64,000 nucleotides of DNA from Shewanella litoralis (GCF_009828585.1 NZ_WSRZ01000019.1:1-64000), one strand, 5' to 3'; counted from the stretch's first letter, positions 26,467 to 37,194 are shown. Numbers and translations are program-made. Notes: generated by a model not told the origin, from the sequence alone.

Positions 26467-28134
26467 TTAGCGGTTACTGTAATCGTACGATACTTCTTGA
26501 TTAACGTTTTTGACAACACACGGGCCATGTTCGCGTTGCGTGCGATTAAATGCATTACCGATATGGATTTCGACATTGGTAAAAATGTGTTTTTCAGCTT
26601 TGATAAAGTAATTATCAAAATAACCTTCAACTTCGTTTTGATGTTGAGTGAACTCCATTTCTTCTTTATTACGCTCAGCCGCCATTTGATTCTTTTGGTC
26701 GAGCATCATTTTGACTTGCTCAATCATGCCGGCATCATTTTGCCATTCTGTTTTAGGTGGCAATTTTCGTAAGCGAGCTTCAAGTTCTAACCCAGCAACA
26801 ACCATGCTTTTAATACTGTCATCGAGATCCTTAAGCTGTTGCTTTAATTCACCTTGATGCATAGCGCAAAACAGCTCAGTTTTAGTGCCTGCGGTTGCGC
26901 CAAAAGCAATCGCTCTTATGCCTTTGGCTGCGGTGGCGATACCGCCCACTAGGTCGCCTCGTCTTGATTGAGCATCGCTGACCGTTATGCTATCGCCAGA
27001 GGTTGTATGACTGTGCAGCAATTGCTTGGTGACTAAAATATTACCTTGCGCTTCTAGGTTGGAATATTGCACAAATTGAGCACAAATTTGTCCGCTAGCT
27101 TTAATGTGGGTGCTGAGTTGTTGCTCTTTAATTAATCGGCCAATAACGCCTTTACTGACAATGACATCGCCTTGCGCTTCAATGCTGGCAGACTCGACAA
27201 AGCCCATTACGGTTACATCGCCACTGGCTTTCACTTCCATACCTTCGTGTACGTCACCGGTAATGAGAATACTGCCTTTAAAATTGACGTGGCCATAGCG
27301 CACATCAACATCTTTTATTTGCAGCATATCGTCTACTTGCATGCCTTTACGGTTTTCAACGGGTTGACCTGACAAGGTTGCAATCAGCTTGTTAGGGTCT
27401 TTTGGGTGCAAACTGGTACCAGGGCCTGGCTCCATGGGTTTATCTTTTCCGGGGACTTGTTGCAGTACATCACCATGAACATTAAAACCGGGTGTGCCAA
27501 GTGTTGCGGGAACTTTTACCATTAATAGGTCATTGGGTTTTACGGTAATTAATGCCCCTAAATTGCGCATATCGACTGAGCCGTCTTCACGCTCCTGTGG
27601 CTGTAATAAGCGCTCACGCGCTAACGCCACCTTCCTGGTAATGACCGCATTTTCACCATTGATAGCGGGTTTTCCACAAGCGATGACACCCTCACAACTT
27701 TCGCCTGGAGGCAAAATCGATAAGCGCTGCATTAATGCCATGATTTTTGGCTTGCTTAAGCCCATTTTGATTTTTTTGCTTTTGAGCATATTGAGGATGT
27801 CTGGCAGGGTCATGTCTTTACCACCCCATGCCGAAGTGATTTTCATGCTGGCATGCATTTTATCGTCACTCACGGTGATGCCTACGCTGCCGTCTTTACG
27901 CTCGGCAATCGCAAAAAATAATTCATGGTCGCCAGGTTTTTGACCGCATAATGCGTTAATTTCGGTTACGGCTTTAGTGATTGCTGGTGCAACGGGAAAC
28001 AACATGGCAAAACTGGGCTGAGTGAGTAAAGCATGAATGTCTTCAGCTGACACCGGGCCATGAGTATTAGGAACTACACGGAGTTCTGCTTTTGATTTAT
28101 CTGCGCTTAGCGCTATGACTGAGGGCTCTAACAT
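26467..28134 (-). CDS. DUF342 (flagellar assembly protein A-type) polymer-binding domain protein
   Basis: A 555-residue cytoplasmic protein with the DUF342 architecture. An N-terminal domain covers about 1-180. A right-handed beta-helix made of repeated VKASGDVTVMGFVESASIEA-like turns covers about 260-420. A C-terminal coiled coil follows (LKDLDDSIKSMVVAGLELEARL and MIEQVKMMLDQKNQM). The family label in databases is 'FapA', but this is unrelated to the Fap amyloid genes at 37-42 kb. Some Vibrio homologues affect flagella or polarity; no such role can be shown here. The ATG at 28134 follows AAAGGATG. Confidence 0.82.
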   Translation of the reverse strand: MLEPSVIALSADKSKAELRVVPNTHGPVSAEDIHALLTQPSFAMLFPVAPAITKAVTEINALCGQKPGDHELFFAIAERKDGSVGITVSDDKMHASMKITSAWGGKDMTLPDILNMLKSKKIKMGLSKPKIMALMQRLSILPPGESCEGVIACGKPAINGENAVITRKVALARERLLQPQEREDGSVDMRNLGALITVKPNDLLMVKVPATLGTPGFNVHGDVLQQVPGKDKPMEPGPGTSLHPKDPNKLIATLSGQPVENRKGMQVDDMLQIKDVDVRYGHVNFKGSILITGDVHEGMEVKASGDVTVMGFVESASIEAQGDVIVSKGVIGRLIKEQQLSTHIKASGQICAQFVQYSNLEAQGNILVTKQLLHSHTTSGDSITVSDAQSRRGDLVGGIATAAKGIRAIAFGATAGTKTELFCAMHQGELKQQLKDLDDSIKSMVVAGLELEARLRKLPPKTEWQNDAGMIEQVKMMLDQKNQMAAERNKEEMEFTQHQNEVEGYFDNYFIKAEKHIFTNVEIHIGNAFNRTQREHGPCVVKNVNQEVSYDYSNR

Positions 28135-28279
28135 AACATCCTTTGTTTTGTTTTTATTTTTATTATGGTTTAAAACGAAGGCAATAGATTAACAATGAAA
28201 ATGACCTAAAAGTGTGCGCCATTTTGCCTTTGAGTCAATTTAGCTGATATTGAAGTCCATTTCCAGCAGTAAACCCGCA

Positions 28280-29317
28280 TTAACGCTGATGAAAATACAG
28301 TTTGTACTTATTATTTTCTGCTAATACATTCGCATTGCCAAAATAGGTGGCGATAGTATCTGCATAGGGTAAGTGACGATTCGCCACAATTTGCCAAACG
28401 CCTTTAGGCGCTAAGCTGCTGGCGCTATGTTTCACAAATTGGGTTGCAATGTCGGTCGTGCTTGTTAACCCATCATGAAACGGTGGGTTTGAGATGATGC
28501 CGTTAAATTGGCCATTAACTTGATTAAACCCATCAGACGGATACACATTCGCCTGCATATTGTTTGCTGCAAGGGTGAGCTGGCAAGACGCTAACGCCAT
28601 GGCATTAATATCAATACATTCAATGGTTAGCTGTGGGTTTGCCTTGAGTAATGCCGCGCTTATCACCCCCGCGCCACAGCCAAAGTCTAACACTCTTCCC
28701 TGCAAGTTATCGGGTAAGTGCGACAGTAACAGTTCGGTACCTTGATCGAGGCGTTTTTCACTAAATACGCCAACAAGATTGCAAATTTGTAGTTGCCCTT
28801 GCGGTGTGTCTAGAGCGTATTGGCTTACCCAATCAGTTAATGAAAGTGGCGGCGCTGCCTGAGTTAAATAGCAGGTATAAAGTAAACAATGACGGGCATT
28901 ATCTTGCTTTATTGGTGTTGAAAAGTAGTCAGGGGTTAATTTAGCGATAGACTTAATGCCCCCTTTGTTTTCGCCCACAATCACTAATAAACCGTCTATG
29001 GCTAAGTGCTGAGCCGCTAATTGCAGTAAGTAACCCATTAAGGGTTTTGCTTTAGGAAAGTAGGTAATCACACTGTCGTACTTTTCTGTTGCTAAGCCAT
29101 CGGGGAGTTTATGACCAAAATAGCACTGCAGATTGCTGTTAGCGTAAGGTGACAATGTTTGGTGGTGATTAAAATCGAATGCTAATGCGGTGATATGGCT
29201 CGCAGACTCTAGGCATTGGTTTGCAAAGGTATCAGCTTCATAATTGAGTATTAATACCCTATGTTGCTGGAATAGTTCACTGTTGCGGATTAATGCTTGA
29301 GATGGATTTGTTAGCAC
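28280..29317 (-). CDS. rsmC: 16S rRNA (guanine(1207)-N(2))-methyltransferase RsmC
   Basis: Methylates G1207 in helix 34 of 16S rRNA using SAM. It has 345 residues, close to E. coli RsmC. It shows the two-domain form: a degenerate N-terminal methyltransferase fold, and a catalytic C-terminal half with [11 protein letters not shown] near residue 200 and the NPPF motif ([10 protein letters not shown]) near 262. It is monocistronic. Confidence 0.92.
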   Translation of the reverse strand: MLTNPSQALIRNSELFQQHRVLILNYEADTFANQCLESASHITALAFDFNHHQTLSPYANSNLQCYFGHKLPDGLATEKYDSVITYFPKAKPLMGYLLQLAAQHLAIDGLLVIVGENKGGIKSIAKLTPDYFSTPIKQDNARHCLLYTCYLTQAAPPLSLTDWVSQYALDTPQGQLQICNLVGVFSEKRLDQGTELLLSHLPDNLQGRVLDFGCGAGVISAALLKANPQLTIECIDINAMALASCQLTLAANNMQANVYPSDGFNQVNGQFNGIISNPPFHDGLTSTTDIATQFVKHSASSLAPKGVWQIVANRHLPYADTIATYFGNANVLAENNKYKLYFHQR

Positions 29318-29348
29318 TTGAATTACTCATGGTAAAGAATAAAAAATT

Positions 29349-29382
29349 AACAGCCCTTTGTTTGTGGAACAAAAGGCTGTTT
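29349..29382 (-). terminator. Rho-independent terminator of the alkaline phosphatase gene
   Basis: Read on the minus strand, the stem AACAGCC-TTTGTT pairs with AACAAA-GGCTGTT, with a one-base bulge, and is followed by TAATTTTTT. It ends the endA-rsmE-gshB-phosphatase run. Confidence 0.8.
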
Positions 29383-29389
29383 CGAACCG

Positions 29390-30760
29390 TTATGGTTTAG
29401 CGGTCGATTCGGGTAATAAGCTAAACACTTTATTGGCAATGTCGATATTATCCTGGTGACCACCAAAGAGTCTTGCGCCAGGGCCCGATGAAAACACTTG
29501 TACGTCAACCGCGGTATGTCCACCGCTTGTCCAGCCTGTGTTTGAGCGCTCATCGATTAATTTACGCAATGCGACTGTCAGAGGTTCGTTGCCTTGCATG
29601 CGTGCATTTTCAAGTGTGGCGTACTCAGCTTCAGAAGGCTTAAAACCAATCAAGGTGGCAATAACAGTTTGCCATTGTGGCTCTGCGATAGCACGCGTGG
29701 CAATTTCATCTGGGCTGGCTTGAACGTTATGAAGTACAGCTGGATTCCATTCGTACTTGTCATTCGCTCCGACAGAGAGTCCACCGGTATTGTGGTCGGC
29801 TGTGATCACCACTAATGTATCTTTACTTTGACGCACAAACTGCTCAACCACTTCAACAGCCGCGGCAAACTCGTCCATTTCCCCCATTGCGGTTGCAATG
29901 TCGTTACTGTGGCCTGCCCAATCGATTAAGCTGCCTTCGACTAATAATACAAACCCTTGCTGGTTTTGTGATAAAAGGTCGATGGCTTTTTGGGTCATTT
30001 TACTGAGTTTATGGCCCTGTTTGTCGTTAATCGCCCAAGGTAATTGCACATCTGCAAATAACCCTAACACTTTGGGTGATGTTACTGCGTCGAGTTTCGA
30101 AAACTCGCTCAAATGTTGGTAACCTTTGCCAGTGAATTGTGCCAATAATGAAGGGGGGAAATACTGCTGGCCACCGCCTAAAATCACGTCAGCATCTGTG
30201 TCCAGGTAGGCTTGTGCTATGTCGATGTAGTTGCTGCGACTTTCGTTATGGGCCAAAAATGCTGCCGGTGTCGCGTGGTTAACTTGTGACGTGACCGCGA
30301 CACCAGTGGCTAAACCTAGTGCTTTGGCTTTTTCCATTAATGTCGTAAGTGGACGCTTTTCAACATCGACGCTAATGGCACCATTGTAGCTTTTAAAACC
30401 GGTCGCCAGTGCTGTAGCTGAAGCTGCAGAGTCGGTCACATAGCCACTGACAGAGGCAGGGTAGGTGCTCGACATACCAACCAGTAGGCGATCAAACACA
30501 GTTTGTTCGATCTCTTCTGTTTCGGGATTATCGTTATAATAACGGTAAGCCGTTGTGTACGCAGGGCCCATACCATCACCAATCATGATGATGATATTTT
30601 TGGGTCGAGCAGGCCCTGCTGTTGGCACGTTACTATTTGCTGATCCGGTTACTGCAGCAGGACTTATCATTTCATCATTGGCCATTACGCTTGGCGCACA
30701 AAGGCAAGGTATTAACAATAAGCAGCTTATTGAGCGTTTACACGTCGCTAAAAAATCCAT
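29390..30760 (-). CDS. Periplasmic alkaline phosphatase
   Basis: A phosphomonoesterase of the PhoA superfamily, 456 residues. The signal peptide is MDFLATCKRSISCLLLIPCL with cleavage near residue 27. Metal and active-site motifs are MIGDGMGPAY (first Asp), VTDSAASATA (nucleophile Ser), VNHATPAAF, VEGSLIDWAGHSND, ITADHNTGGL and the late His in SGGHTAVDV. The frame is open to 30805, but that start would overlap the gshB end; the ATG at 30760 follows AGGACG and gives a normal signal peptide. It starts 16 bases after gshB, so it is probably cotranscribed with housekeeping genes rather than induced only by phosphate starvation. Confidence 0.92.
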   Translation of the reverse strand: MDFLATCKRSISCLLLIPCLCAPSVMANDEMISPAAVTGSANSNVPTAGPARPKNIIIMIGDGMGPAYTTAYRYYNDNPETEEIEQTVFDRLLVGMSSTYPASVSGYVTDSAASATALATGFKSYNGAISVDVEKRPLTTLMEKAKALGLATGVAVTSQVNHATPAAFLAHNESRSNYIDIAQAYLDTDADVILGGGQQYFPPSLLAQFTGKGYQHLSEFSKLDAVTSPKVLGLFADVQLPWAINDKQGHKLSKMTQKAIDLLSQNQQGFVLLVEGSLIDWAGHSNDIATAMGEMDEFAAAVEVVEQFVRQSKDTLVVITADHNTGGLSVGANDKYEWNPAVLHNVQASPDEIATRAIAEPQWQTVIATLIGFKPSEAEYATLENARMQGNEPLTVALRKLIDERSNTGWTSGGHTAVDVQVFSSGPGARLFGGHQDNIDIANKVFSLLPESTAKP

Positions 30761-30776
30761 GATTCGTCCTAATATG

Positions 30777-31724
30777 TTAAGCGTTAATACGCGCTTCAAT
30801 GGCATCCATTAACATGCCAGTAATATCAACATCAAAGGCGGCTTCAATTTCTTTAATGCATGTTGGGCTGGTGACGTTAATTTCGGTGAGTTTATCGCCA
30901 ATGACGTCTAAACCAACAAAAATTAGGCCGCGTTTTTTCAGTTCAGGCCCAATCGCACGGGCAATTTTCCAGTCGCTTTCTGATAGCGCTTGGGCAACAC
31001 CGCTGCCGCCAGCCGCTAAGTTACCACGGGTTTCGCCTTTCATCGGAATGCGGGCTAACGCGTAAGGTACTGGTTCACCGTCAACCACTAAAATGCGTTT
31101 GTCGCCTTGAGTGATTTCTGGAATAAAGGCTTGGGCCATGGCGTATTGCTGACCATAACTGGTTAAGGTTTCAATGATCACCCCAACGTTAGGATCGTCT
31201 TTTTTCACGCGGAAAATAGAGGTGCCACCCATGCCGTCTAATGGCTTAAGAATAATGTCTTGCTTGAGCTGATGAAACGCACGGATACGTTTAGCGTCAC
31301 GGGTGACGATGGTTTCTGGGGTAAATTCAGAAAACCATGCCGTGAACAGTTTTTCGTTTGCGTCGCGTAAACTTTGTGGCTTGTTAACGATTAATACGCC
31401 TTCTTCTTCTGCGCGCTCTAGCATATAAGTGGCGTAGATAAATTCGGTATCAAACGGTGGATCTTTACGCATTAATACCACATCAAGGTCAGCTAATGGC
31501 GTATCTACTGCGTCACCTAATGTAAACCAGTCATTTGCATCTTGCTTAACCGATAATGGACGCATGTTTGCCATGGCTTTGCCATTGACCATCGCCAAAT
31601 CGTGCATTTCCATATAAAACAATTGATAACCACGTGACTGTGCGGCTAACAACATCGCAAAACTTGAGTCTTTTTTGATGTTAATGTCGCTGATTGGGTC
31701 CATTACAATGCCGAGCTTAATCAT
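30777..31724 (-). CDS. gshB: Glutathione synthetase
   Basis: An ATP-grasp ligase that joins gamma-glutamylcysteine and glycine to make glutathione. It has 315 residues, against 316 in E. coli. The start MIKLGIVMDPISDINIKKDS and the ATP-grasp elements ILKPLDGMGGTSIFRV, AQAFIPEITQGDKRILVVDG and GLDVIGDKLTEINVTSPT are all characteristic. It lies 42 bases downstream of rsmE. Confidence 0.96.
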   Translation of the reverse strand: MIKLGIVMDPISDINIKKDSSFAMLLAAQSRGYQLFYMEMHDLAMVNGKAMANMRPLSVKQDANDWFTLGDAVDTPLADLDVVLMRKDPPFDTEFIYATYMLERAEEEGVLIVNKPQSLRDANEKLFTAWFSEFTPETIVTRDAKRIRAFHQLKQDIILKPLDGMGGTSIFRVKKDDPNVGVIIETLTSYGQQYAMAQAFIPEITQGDKRILVVDGEPVPYALARIPMKGETRGNLAAGGSGVAQALSESDWKIARAIGPELKKRGLIFVGLDVIGDKLTEINVTSPTCIKEIEAAFDVDITGMLMDAIEARINA

Positions 31725-31766
31725 GGATATTTCCTTACTATATGGGGAGATAATATCGACTGAGTA

Positions 31767-32507
31767 CTAGCCAATATCGCCAAATTTAACTTGTAGTGCG
31801 GTAATTGCTGTTAACGATGCCGTTTCGGTGCGAAGCACTCTTGGGCCAAGCAAAATATCAGTAAAATGATGAGTTTCTGTCATGGCGATTTCTTCATCTG
31901 ACAATCCACCTTCAGGGCCAATTAACAGTCTGACTTTGTGATTGTCAGCATTTAATTGCAAGCCATTTATACCGTGAGAGGCACGCGGATGTAAATTGAG
32001 CTTTACCGCACAGGTTTGTTCTTCACACCATTGAGCTAATGTCATCGCCGGGCGCACAATAGGCACCACGCTTCGGCCAGACTGTTCACAGGCACTGATG
32101 ACAATTTTTTGCCACTGTTGCAGCTTTTTATCTAAACGCTCACCGCTGAGTTTGACCCCACAGCGATCTGAAAATAGCGGTGTAATTGTGGTTACACCAA
32201 GCTCTACCGACTTTTGTACGGTAAATTCCATGCGATCGCCACGAGAAATCACTTGGCCTAAATGTAAATCAAGTGGTGACTCACTATTATTTGCCTCACA
32301 ACTTAAGACCGTAACAGTAATCGATTTCTTACTGACATCAGTAATTTCAGCTAAATAGTCATTGCCGTCGCCGTTAAATAAACTGATGTTATCACCATTT
32401 CCCATGCGTAATACACGACCAATATGAGCGACACCGTCATCATCTAATTGAACGGTTTGCCCTTGCTGCAGATTGTCTATGGATTGGTAAATGCGTGGAA
32501 CTCTCAT
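31767..32507 (-). CDS. rsmE: 16S rRNA (uracil(1498)-N(3))-methyltransferase RsmE
   Basis: A SPOUT-class methyltransferase acting on U1498 of 16S rRNA, 246 residues. The N-terminal PUA-like domain begins MRVPRIYQ. The C-terminal trefoil knot that binds SAM shows [14 protein letters not shown] and [18 protein letters not shown]. It lies between endA and gshB, a gene order common in Shewanella, Vibrio and enterics. Confidence 0.95.
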   Translation of the reverse strand: MRVPRIYQSIDNLQQGQTVQLDDDGVAHIGRVLRMGNGDNISLFNGDGNDYLAEITDVSKKSITVTVLSCEANNSESPLDLHLGQVISRGDRMEFTVQKSVELGVTTITPLFSDRCGVKLSGERLDKKLQQWQKIVISACEQSGRSVVPIVRPAMTLAQWCEEQTCAVKLNLHPRASHGINGLQLNADNHKVRLLIGPEGGLSDEEIAMTETHHFTDILLGPRVLRTETASLTAITALQVKFGDIG

Positions 32508-32557
32508 CAGTGGCGACCTTATATAATTAGTGGCTCAAATAATAGCTGGGTATTCAA

Positions 32558-33292
32558 TTAACGGATTAAGCCGTTATTTTGGCATTGTTTGAATACAAAA
32601 TCATTATGATTACCTTGGTGATCCGCGATTAAGCTATCACGTTGGCATTCTCTTGCCGAAACCGGCTGCATTTTGTCCCATGCATTAAACAGTTTTTTCT
32701 GACTGCTACTGATTTGCAAACCATAGGTTTGCTGCATGTAAAGGTAAGTGCGTGCAATTGGGCCACGTGCTTGTACTGGTGGTTGTACTTTACGACCTTT
32801 AAAATCGACAATCATGGCACATTGGCCATATTGATCAGGTTTTCCGTTCCAATCACTGAAACGATAATTACTGCGGTCTCCGTTTACTTCACCGATGGCT
32901 GGCACAAGATTGTGTAAATCGGCCTCCATTTTTTTAAATTGCTCACTGTTCTTACCGCAATTTTTACGGCCGCCGTCTTGCCAGCATTGTAGCTGGTGGC
33001 CAAATTCCCATGCTGGGACAACGTGCTCCCATTCAATTCGGTTTGCGCGGATGATTTGTTTGCGGACTTGATAGCCACAGCTAGCATGTTCGGCTTGCCA
33101 TAGTTTGCCGCTAATGGCGATGTCGCAGCCGCAATAAAAGGTACTGAGAGGCAATTGTTGATAGATTTTTTTTGCAATGGTTTTAGCTTGTCTAAAGCTA
33201 CTTGGATGTTCAGCGGCATTGACAGTGGTTGAAAAAATGCCGCATAAAAGCGACACCCCGAAAAACCAAGAGTGATAATAAGATAAGCGCAA
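32558..33292 (-). CDS. endA: Endonuclease I (periplasmic DNase)
   Basis: A non-specific DNase of the EndA/Vvn family with a beta-beta-alpha metal fold, 244 residues. The N-terminal signal peptide ends near VNAAEH. The catalytic segment is [19 protein letters not shown] and the second conserved block is [20 protein letters not shown]. Several Cys residues ([21 protein letters not shown]-like) fit the disulfides known in the family, which is active in the oxidising periplasm. First gene of the endA-rsmE-gshB-phosphatase run. Confidence 0.94.
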   Translation of the reverse strand: MRLSYYHSWFFGVSLLCGIFSTTVNAAEHPSSFRQAKTIAKKIYQQLPLSTFYCGCDIAISGKLWQAEHASCGYQVRKQIIRANRIEWEHVVPAWEFGHQLQCWQDGGRKNCGKNSEQFKKMEADLHNLVPAIGEVNGDRSNYRFSDWNGKPDQYGQCAMIVDFKGRKVQPPVQARGPIARTYLYMQQTYGLQISSSQKKLFNAWDKMQPVSARECQRDSLIADHQGNHNDFVFKQCQNNGLIR

Positions 33293-33422
33293 AATAAACC
33301 CTAAAAAGTAAACTAAAAATACAATGTTTGCGGAGTTAATCCGTCATTTTGCGCAGATGGTAAGGCATAGGCTGCCATGACGCAATTGATAATATTTTAT
33401 GGGGTTATGACGCTTAGTTGTG

Positions 33423-34082
33423 TCAGATAGGTTGAAGGGTTTGCTTGCAGCGACGACAGCGATACTGTGTTTGACCACGGATCACTCGATTATGGCGTCT
33501 TATGGATAATGTGGTGTTGCCACAACCGCAAAAATAGTCAAACTGTTGCCCATTCACCGATTGGACATTCAATTGATGGGTGGTTTTTGGCGCCACCTTA
33601 AAAGTGGATACCATAATGCTTTGCCATTCTTTTCCATGGGGTTTTACACGGCCAAAAAGTTGGTAACACAATAAGTGGCTTATTTCGTGTGGCACGACTT
33701 CGCTTAAAAACACCTGTGGGTTTTCTGCCAATAACACTGGGTTAAAACGTAATCGGTTTGTTTGTAAGTGAGCGGTTCCTGCGCTTTTTCCGCGTAAGGT
33801 AAATTGCACGATAGGGCGTGGAAACACTCGCTTAAAGTGATGTTCAGCATGTTGATAATCACTTTCAACCTTGGCGAGTATCTGCAACTGTAAAGCAGAC
33901 TTAGCATGGTTTGCTGTTAAGTCTGCGCTGCGTTGATTTGAGGCCATATTGGCGCTCGCAGGTGCACTTGCTTTATCTAGAGTAGTTCGAGCTCGTAAAG
34001 CAAGGTTAAATATATTTTTAAGCATGTTCTCATTTCTAAGCTTGAGCTGTTTTTTGATTGCAGCTGCCAAGCTGTCATTCAT
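33423..34082 (-). CDS. sprT: SprT family zinc metalloprotease-like protein
   Basis: The zinc helix is EVVPHEISHLLCYQLFGRVKPHGKEWQSIM (HExxH with the downstream family block). A C-terminal zinc ribbon follows, with FCGCGN and YRCRRCKQTL. E. coli SprT has 165 residues; the frame here gives 219, with an extra N-terminus of about 55. The ATG at 33947 (MASNQRSADL) would give a more usual length, and neither start has a clear ribosome site. The location upstream of endA agrees with the common gene order. The physiological role is poorly known. Confidence 0.85.
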   Translation of the reverse strand: MNDSLAAAIKKQLKLRNENMLKNIFNLALRARTTLDKASAPASANMASNQRSADLTANHAKSALQLQILAKVESDYQHAEHHFKRVFPRPIVQFTLRGKSAGTAHLQTNRLRFNPVLLAENPQVFLSEVVPHEISHLLCYQLFGRVKPHGKEWQSIMVSTFKVAPKTTHQLNVQSVNGQQFDYFCGCGNTTLSIRRHNRVIRGQTQYRCRRCKQTLQPI

Positions 34083-34108
34083 TAGCCATTAGCCATTAGC
34101 GGTTATTG

Positions 34109-35296
34109 TTATAAAGACGTTGCCGCAGCAGCGATCATGGCTTTGATTTGCTCAACAATGTCTGCTTCAACTTGAGCATCATAGCCCTTAACTCGTGGAG
34201 TATGAATATGACCCACAGGCAAGTTCAAGTTAAATTGATCGCGCAATAAAATACTGCGGTACGAGATTTCATTTGACAAATATCCACCGCCAGAACCTTC
34301 TACCGAAACTTCATTTTGTAATTCTGTTAATGATTTTGCTGAAAATTGACCTCGAGACATCGTTCTAATTTGGTGATTATCGTTAACCGTCCAGCGGCCT
34401 TTAACTGCCTGCATTAGTTCAACCGGCAATGAAAATTGCACAAATTCTGGGCCATTTAATTTACCATCGTTTGAAGTGCCGCCATTAAAAAGTGGTGCTT
34501 TAGGGTTACGATGAGTGGCGCCAGTTAGCACGTTTAGATTATCGGGGGCATCAGCACTACGGTTACGCCCAGGAAAACGTTCAATGTCAAAATTGTCGCG
34601 GCCCATACTAATGGTAAATAACATATCTAAACTATTGTTACGGTAAAACGGGGTCAGTAATGATTCAATAATCCCGTTGTCAAAATCGCCAAATCTAACG
34701 GGGATCATTACCGTTTCAATTTGTGCCATTTTGCCATTAACGTTAAAACGATAACCGTCTAAGGCCAGTGCCGCTAATCCTGATGGATTACTTTGACCAA
34801 TATTGCGGTCTAGAAAAAATGGATCGAACCCTGTAACCAAAATATTAATGTGAGTGTTAGGATCGAATTCTATATCACTGAATCCACGCGATGACTTTTC
34901 AACCGCGCTGACTAATATTTCGCGCTGCCAATCTGCAATGTTAAACCCCGCTCTGTCTTGCTTAAGCGTGTTGCGCATACCCAGGCGGCTCCAGTATAGA
35001 GAGCGATCGTCATCATGGCCTGATTGCACATCACGCACGGCTTGCTGCCATAATCGATGACCTTGTTGAGCGGCCATTTCTGTGACAGATAGCTCGTCGT
35101 TTGCCTGCTGTAATTTGACCTCAAGGGTCTCGTTAATGGCTTGGTAGCGGTTGACCACTTGCGGCATAGTTTGACCCGCTTTAGATACCCGCATCTCTTC
35201 AATGTTTTTTGGCAGTTGGCCAGCAATGGCGGTATGAGATAAGGTGAGAAATGCCGCTGAACTTAACATGAGCAAAGCGTTGCGATTAATCATCAC
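34109..35296 (-). CDS. Exported peptidase C15 (pyroglutamyl peptidase)-like protein lacking the catalytic Cys
   Basis: A 395-residue protein with a signal peptide (hydrophobic ALLMLSSAAFLTLSHTAIAG). Residues about 150-385 resemble pyroglutamyl peptidase I: VTGFDPFFLDRNIGQSNPSG at the start, GGGYLSNEISYRSILL in the middle and VGHIHTPRV near the end. Classical enzymes have Cys in the middle motif (YLCN); here it is Ser. The His in GHIHTP is kept. The enzyme is either inactive, a Ser-nucleophile variant, or has another role. The large N-terminal extension and export are also unlike the cytoplasmic C15 enzymes. It is monocistronic. Confidence 0.65.
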   Translation of the reverse strand: MMINRNALLMLSSAAFLTLSHTAIAGQLPKNIEEMRVSKAGQTMPQVVNRYQAINETLEVKLQQANDELSVTEMAAQQGHRLWQQAVRDVQSGHDDDRSLYWSRLGMRNTLKQDRAGFNIADWQREILVSAVEKSSRGFSDIEFDPNTHINILVTGFDPFFLDRNIGQSNPSGLAALALDGYRFNVNGKMAQIETVMIPVRFGDFDNGIIESLLTPFYRNNSLDMLFTISMGRDNFDIERFPGRNRSADAPDNLNVLTGATHRNPKAPLFNGGTSNDGKLNGPEFVQFSLPVELMQAVKGRWTVNDNHQIRTMSRGQFSAKSLTELQNEVSVEGSGGGYLSNEISYRSILLRDQFNLNLPVGHIHTPRVKGYDAQVEADIVEQIKAMIAAAATSL

Positions 35297-35814
35297 GGTT
35301 CCTTAAGGACGAGCATGCCCTTATTTGGGTTGTGTTTAACGATATAAGGTCAAAACGAGGTCTAATTGACAGTTATAACACAGATATAGTGTTGATTTAA
35401 TAGTGCACAAGAGACAAACGCTGATTATGTGAACCTTTTAAGTTGCTGACTTAAATTGAATAAGTTTTTTGGCCGTTAAATTTTACAAACACTTTATTCT
35501 TAAGGCTGATATTTACGACAAAAATTGCGTAAGTGAACCATACTAAGGCAATAACAAGATATAGCTGAAATAAATCTTAGTCGTATATTCATTGTTTGGT
35601 TGCTCTGGGGAGAAAGCCAAGCTTAATGACAGAGTCGCAAATGTGTCATGATACTCAATTGAAAAGGTATTCTTTTGGGGGCGCTTTGCATAGATATGTA
35701 GCGTCGCTTTTCTGCATATAGGACGTCACATAGTTGGTTATATCTATAGATAAGATGCACAAACTAATCTCCGATTAGTTATTGATGTGCTCACTGTATC
35801 GAAAGGATATCAAC
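35297..35814 (+). other. Gene-free upstream region of the sigma-54 activator
   Basis: A stretch of 518 AT-rich bases without a convincing gene. A small hairpin (AACTAATC/GATTAGTT, 35762-35780) lies 35 bases before the start codon and could be a leader structure or an operator. No consensus sigma-54 promoter was found here. Confidence 0.5.
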
Positions 35815-37140
35815 ATGGAACCATTACTATTGGCAGGATTTCAGTGTAATGAGCTAAATGACGTACTTTCTCGACTGCATTTTAAGCTTCACTACATTAA
35901 TTCATACGACAAACAACAAATACCTACTGACTGCGCGCTTTGTTTAATCGATCTTCGTAAAGGCAGTATCATCAATGAAGTTAACTACTTGGTGAGGGAA
36001 CTCGACCCGAGGGTTCACATCATTGTACTCATTAATAAACCTCAGCTTGATAACGCCGAAATCACCACCTTTATAGCCCAATTTGCGTGGGACTTTTGCA
36101 CCAGCCCGATTGATCCAGAAAGATTAGCAAAGTGTTTGGGACATGGAATGGGGTTGGCTAAATTGAAGCAACAACATCAGTCTACTGAGCCCGATTTTCC
36201 TTGTAATGATCCTGAACAACCAATTATTCAATCTGCTGTAATGCAGCAATTATTTAGACAGGTTGAGCGTGTAGCGCCTACCGATATCCCGGTACTGATC
36301 CGTGGTGAGTCTGGCACCGGTAAAGAATTGGTTGCAACGACATTACATCAACAATCAACGCGAAAAGACGGACCATTTATTACAGTCAATTGTGGTGCTA
36401 TGGCTGCAGGGTTAGTTCAATCGGAATTATTTGGGCATGAGAAAGGTGCGTTTACAGGCGCAACGAGTAGCCGAAAAGGTAAAATTGCGCTTGCTGATGG
36501 AGGCACGTTGTTTCTTGATGAGATTGGCGATTTACCTGCCGAGCTGCAAGTTAATTTACTGCGTTTTTTACAAGAAGGACTTTTCGACACTGTTGGTGGC
36601 GGTACTCCTCAGTCTAGCGATGTGCGTATTTTAGCGGCAACCCACGTCAATTTAGAAAATGCCATTGATCAGGGGCAGTTTAGGTTAGACCTTTATTATC
36701 GTTTAAATGGGATTACTATCGAAACGCCAAGATTAAAAGATCGACGCGATGATATTATTGGACTGGCAAACCGTTTTATCCGTGTGTATTCAAACGAATA
36801 TGGCCTGGCAACAAAGCCATTATCGCAATCAGCTAGCCATGCGTTATTAAATTATCCATGGCCTGGGAATGTCCGTGAATTAATTAATCGTGTGCGCCGA
36901 GCGGTAGTATTGAGCGACACGCAGCAAATAAGCGCGCAAAACCTAGAATTAGCCAGTATAGATAAAAAACGACATATTGCCTTGTCACTTAAAACCTTAA
37001 AAGACACTGCTGAAAAGCAAGCATTGCAGCAGGCTATCTTGATTGCTGATGGCCAAGTTGAGTTAGCTGCAAGCTATTTAGATATTTCTCGAGCTACTTT
37101 CTATCGATTAATGGATAAACACGGGTTACAGCTTACTTAA
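35815..37140 (+). CDS. Sigma-54-dependent transcriptional activator (VpsR-like), probable regulator of the Fap operon
   Basis: A 441-residue bacterial enhancer-binding protein. The N-terminal receiver-like domain (1-120) has CLIDLRKG where a phospho-acceptor Asp would lie. The AAA+ domain (about 140-370) has Walker A GESGTGKE near 163, the sigma-54 contact motif GAFTGA near 212 and Walker [15 protein letters not shown] Fis-type helix-turn-helix ends the chain ([22 protein letters not shown]). The domain order resembles Vibrio VpsR, a biofilm regulator; c-di-GMP binding is not demonstrable. The frame is open from 35782, but the ATG at 35815 follows GAAAGGAT. It lies 172 bases before a consensus -24/-12 promoter driving the fap genes. 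Confidence 0.88.
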   Translation: MEPLLLAGFQCNELNDVLSRLHFKLHYINSYDKQQIPTDCALCLIDLRKGSIINEVNYLVRELDPRVHIIVLINKPQLDNAEITTFIAQFAWDFCTSPIDPERLAKCLGHGMGLAKLKQQHQSTEPDFPCNDPEQPIIQSAVMQQLFRQVERVAPTDIPVLIRGESGTGKELVATTLHQQSTRKDGPFITVNCGAMAAGLVQSELFGHEKGAFTGATSSRKGKIALADGGTLFLDEIGDLPAELQVNLLRFLQEGLFDTVGGGTPQSSDVRILAATHVNLENAIDQGQFRLDLYYRLNGITIETPRLKDRRDDIIGLANRFIRVYSNEYGLATKPLSQSASHALLNYPWPGNVRELINRVRRAVVLSDTQQISAQNLELASIDKKRHIALSLKTLKDTAEKQALQQAILIADGQVELAASYLDISRATFYRLMDKHGLQLT

Positions 37141-37194
37141 GCCTATTTTGCTGCTTATGTCTTATTTTACTTTTTGAGTCTTATTGTTGAGAAA

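Noticed and set aside
26467-28134. DUF342 protein considered as the missing FapA of the amyloid system because databases call the family FapA
   Set aside because: It is a name collision: this is a 555-residue cytoplasmic beta-helix and coiled-coil protein on the other strand 9 kb away, not the small exported Fap chaperone.
35674-35692. TTGGGGGCGCTTTGCAT considered as a second sigma-54 promoter before the activator gene
   Set aside because: The spacing between the GG and GC elements is one base too short and the -24 block is degenerate.
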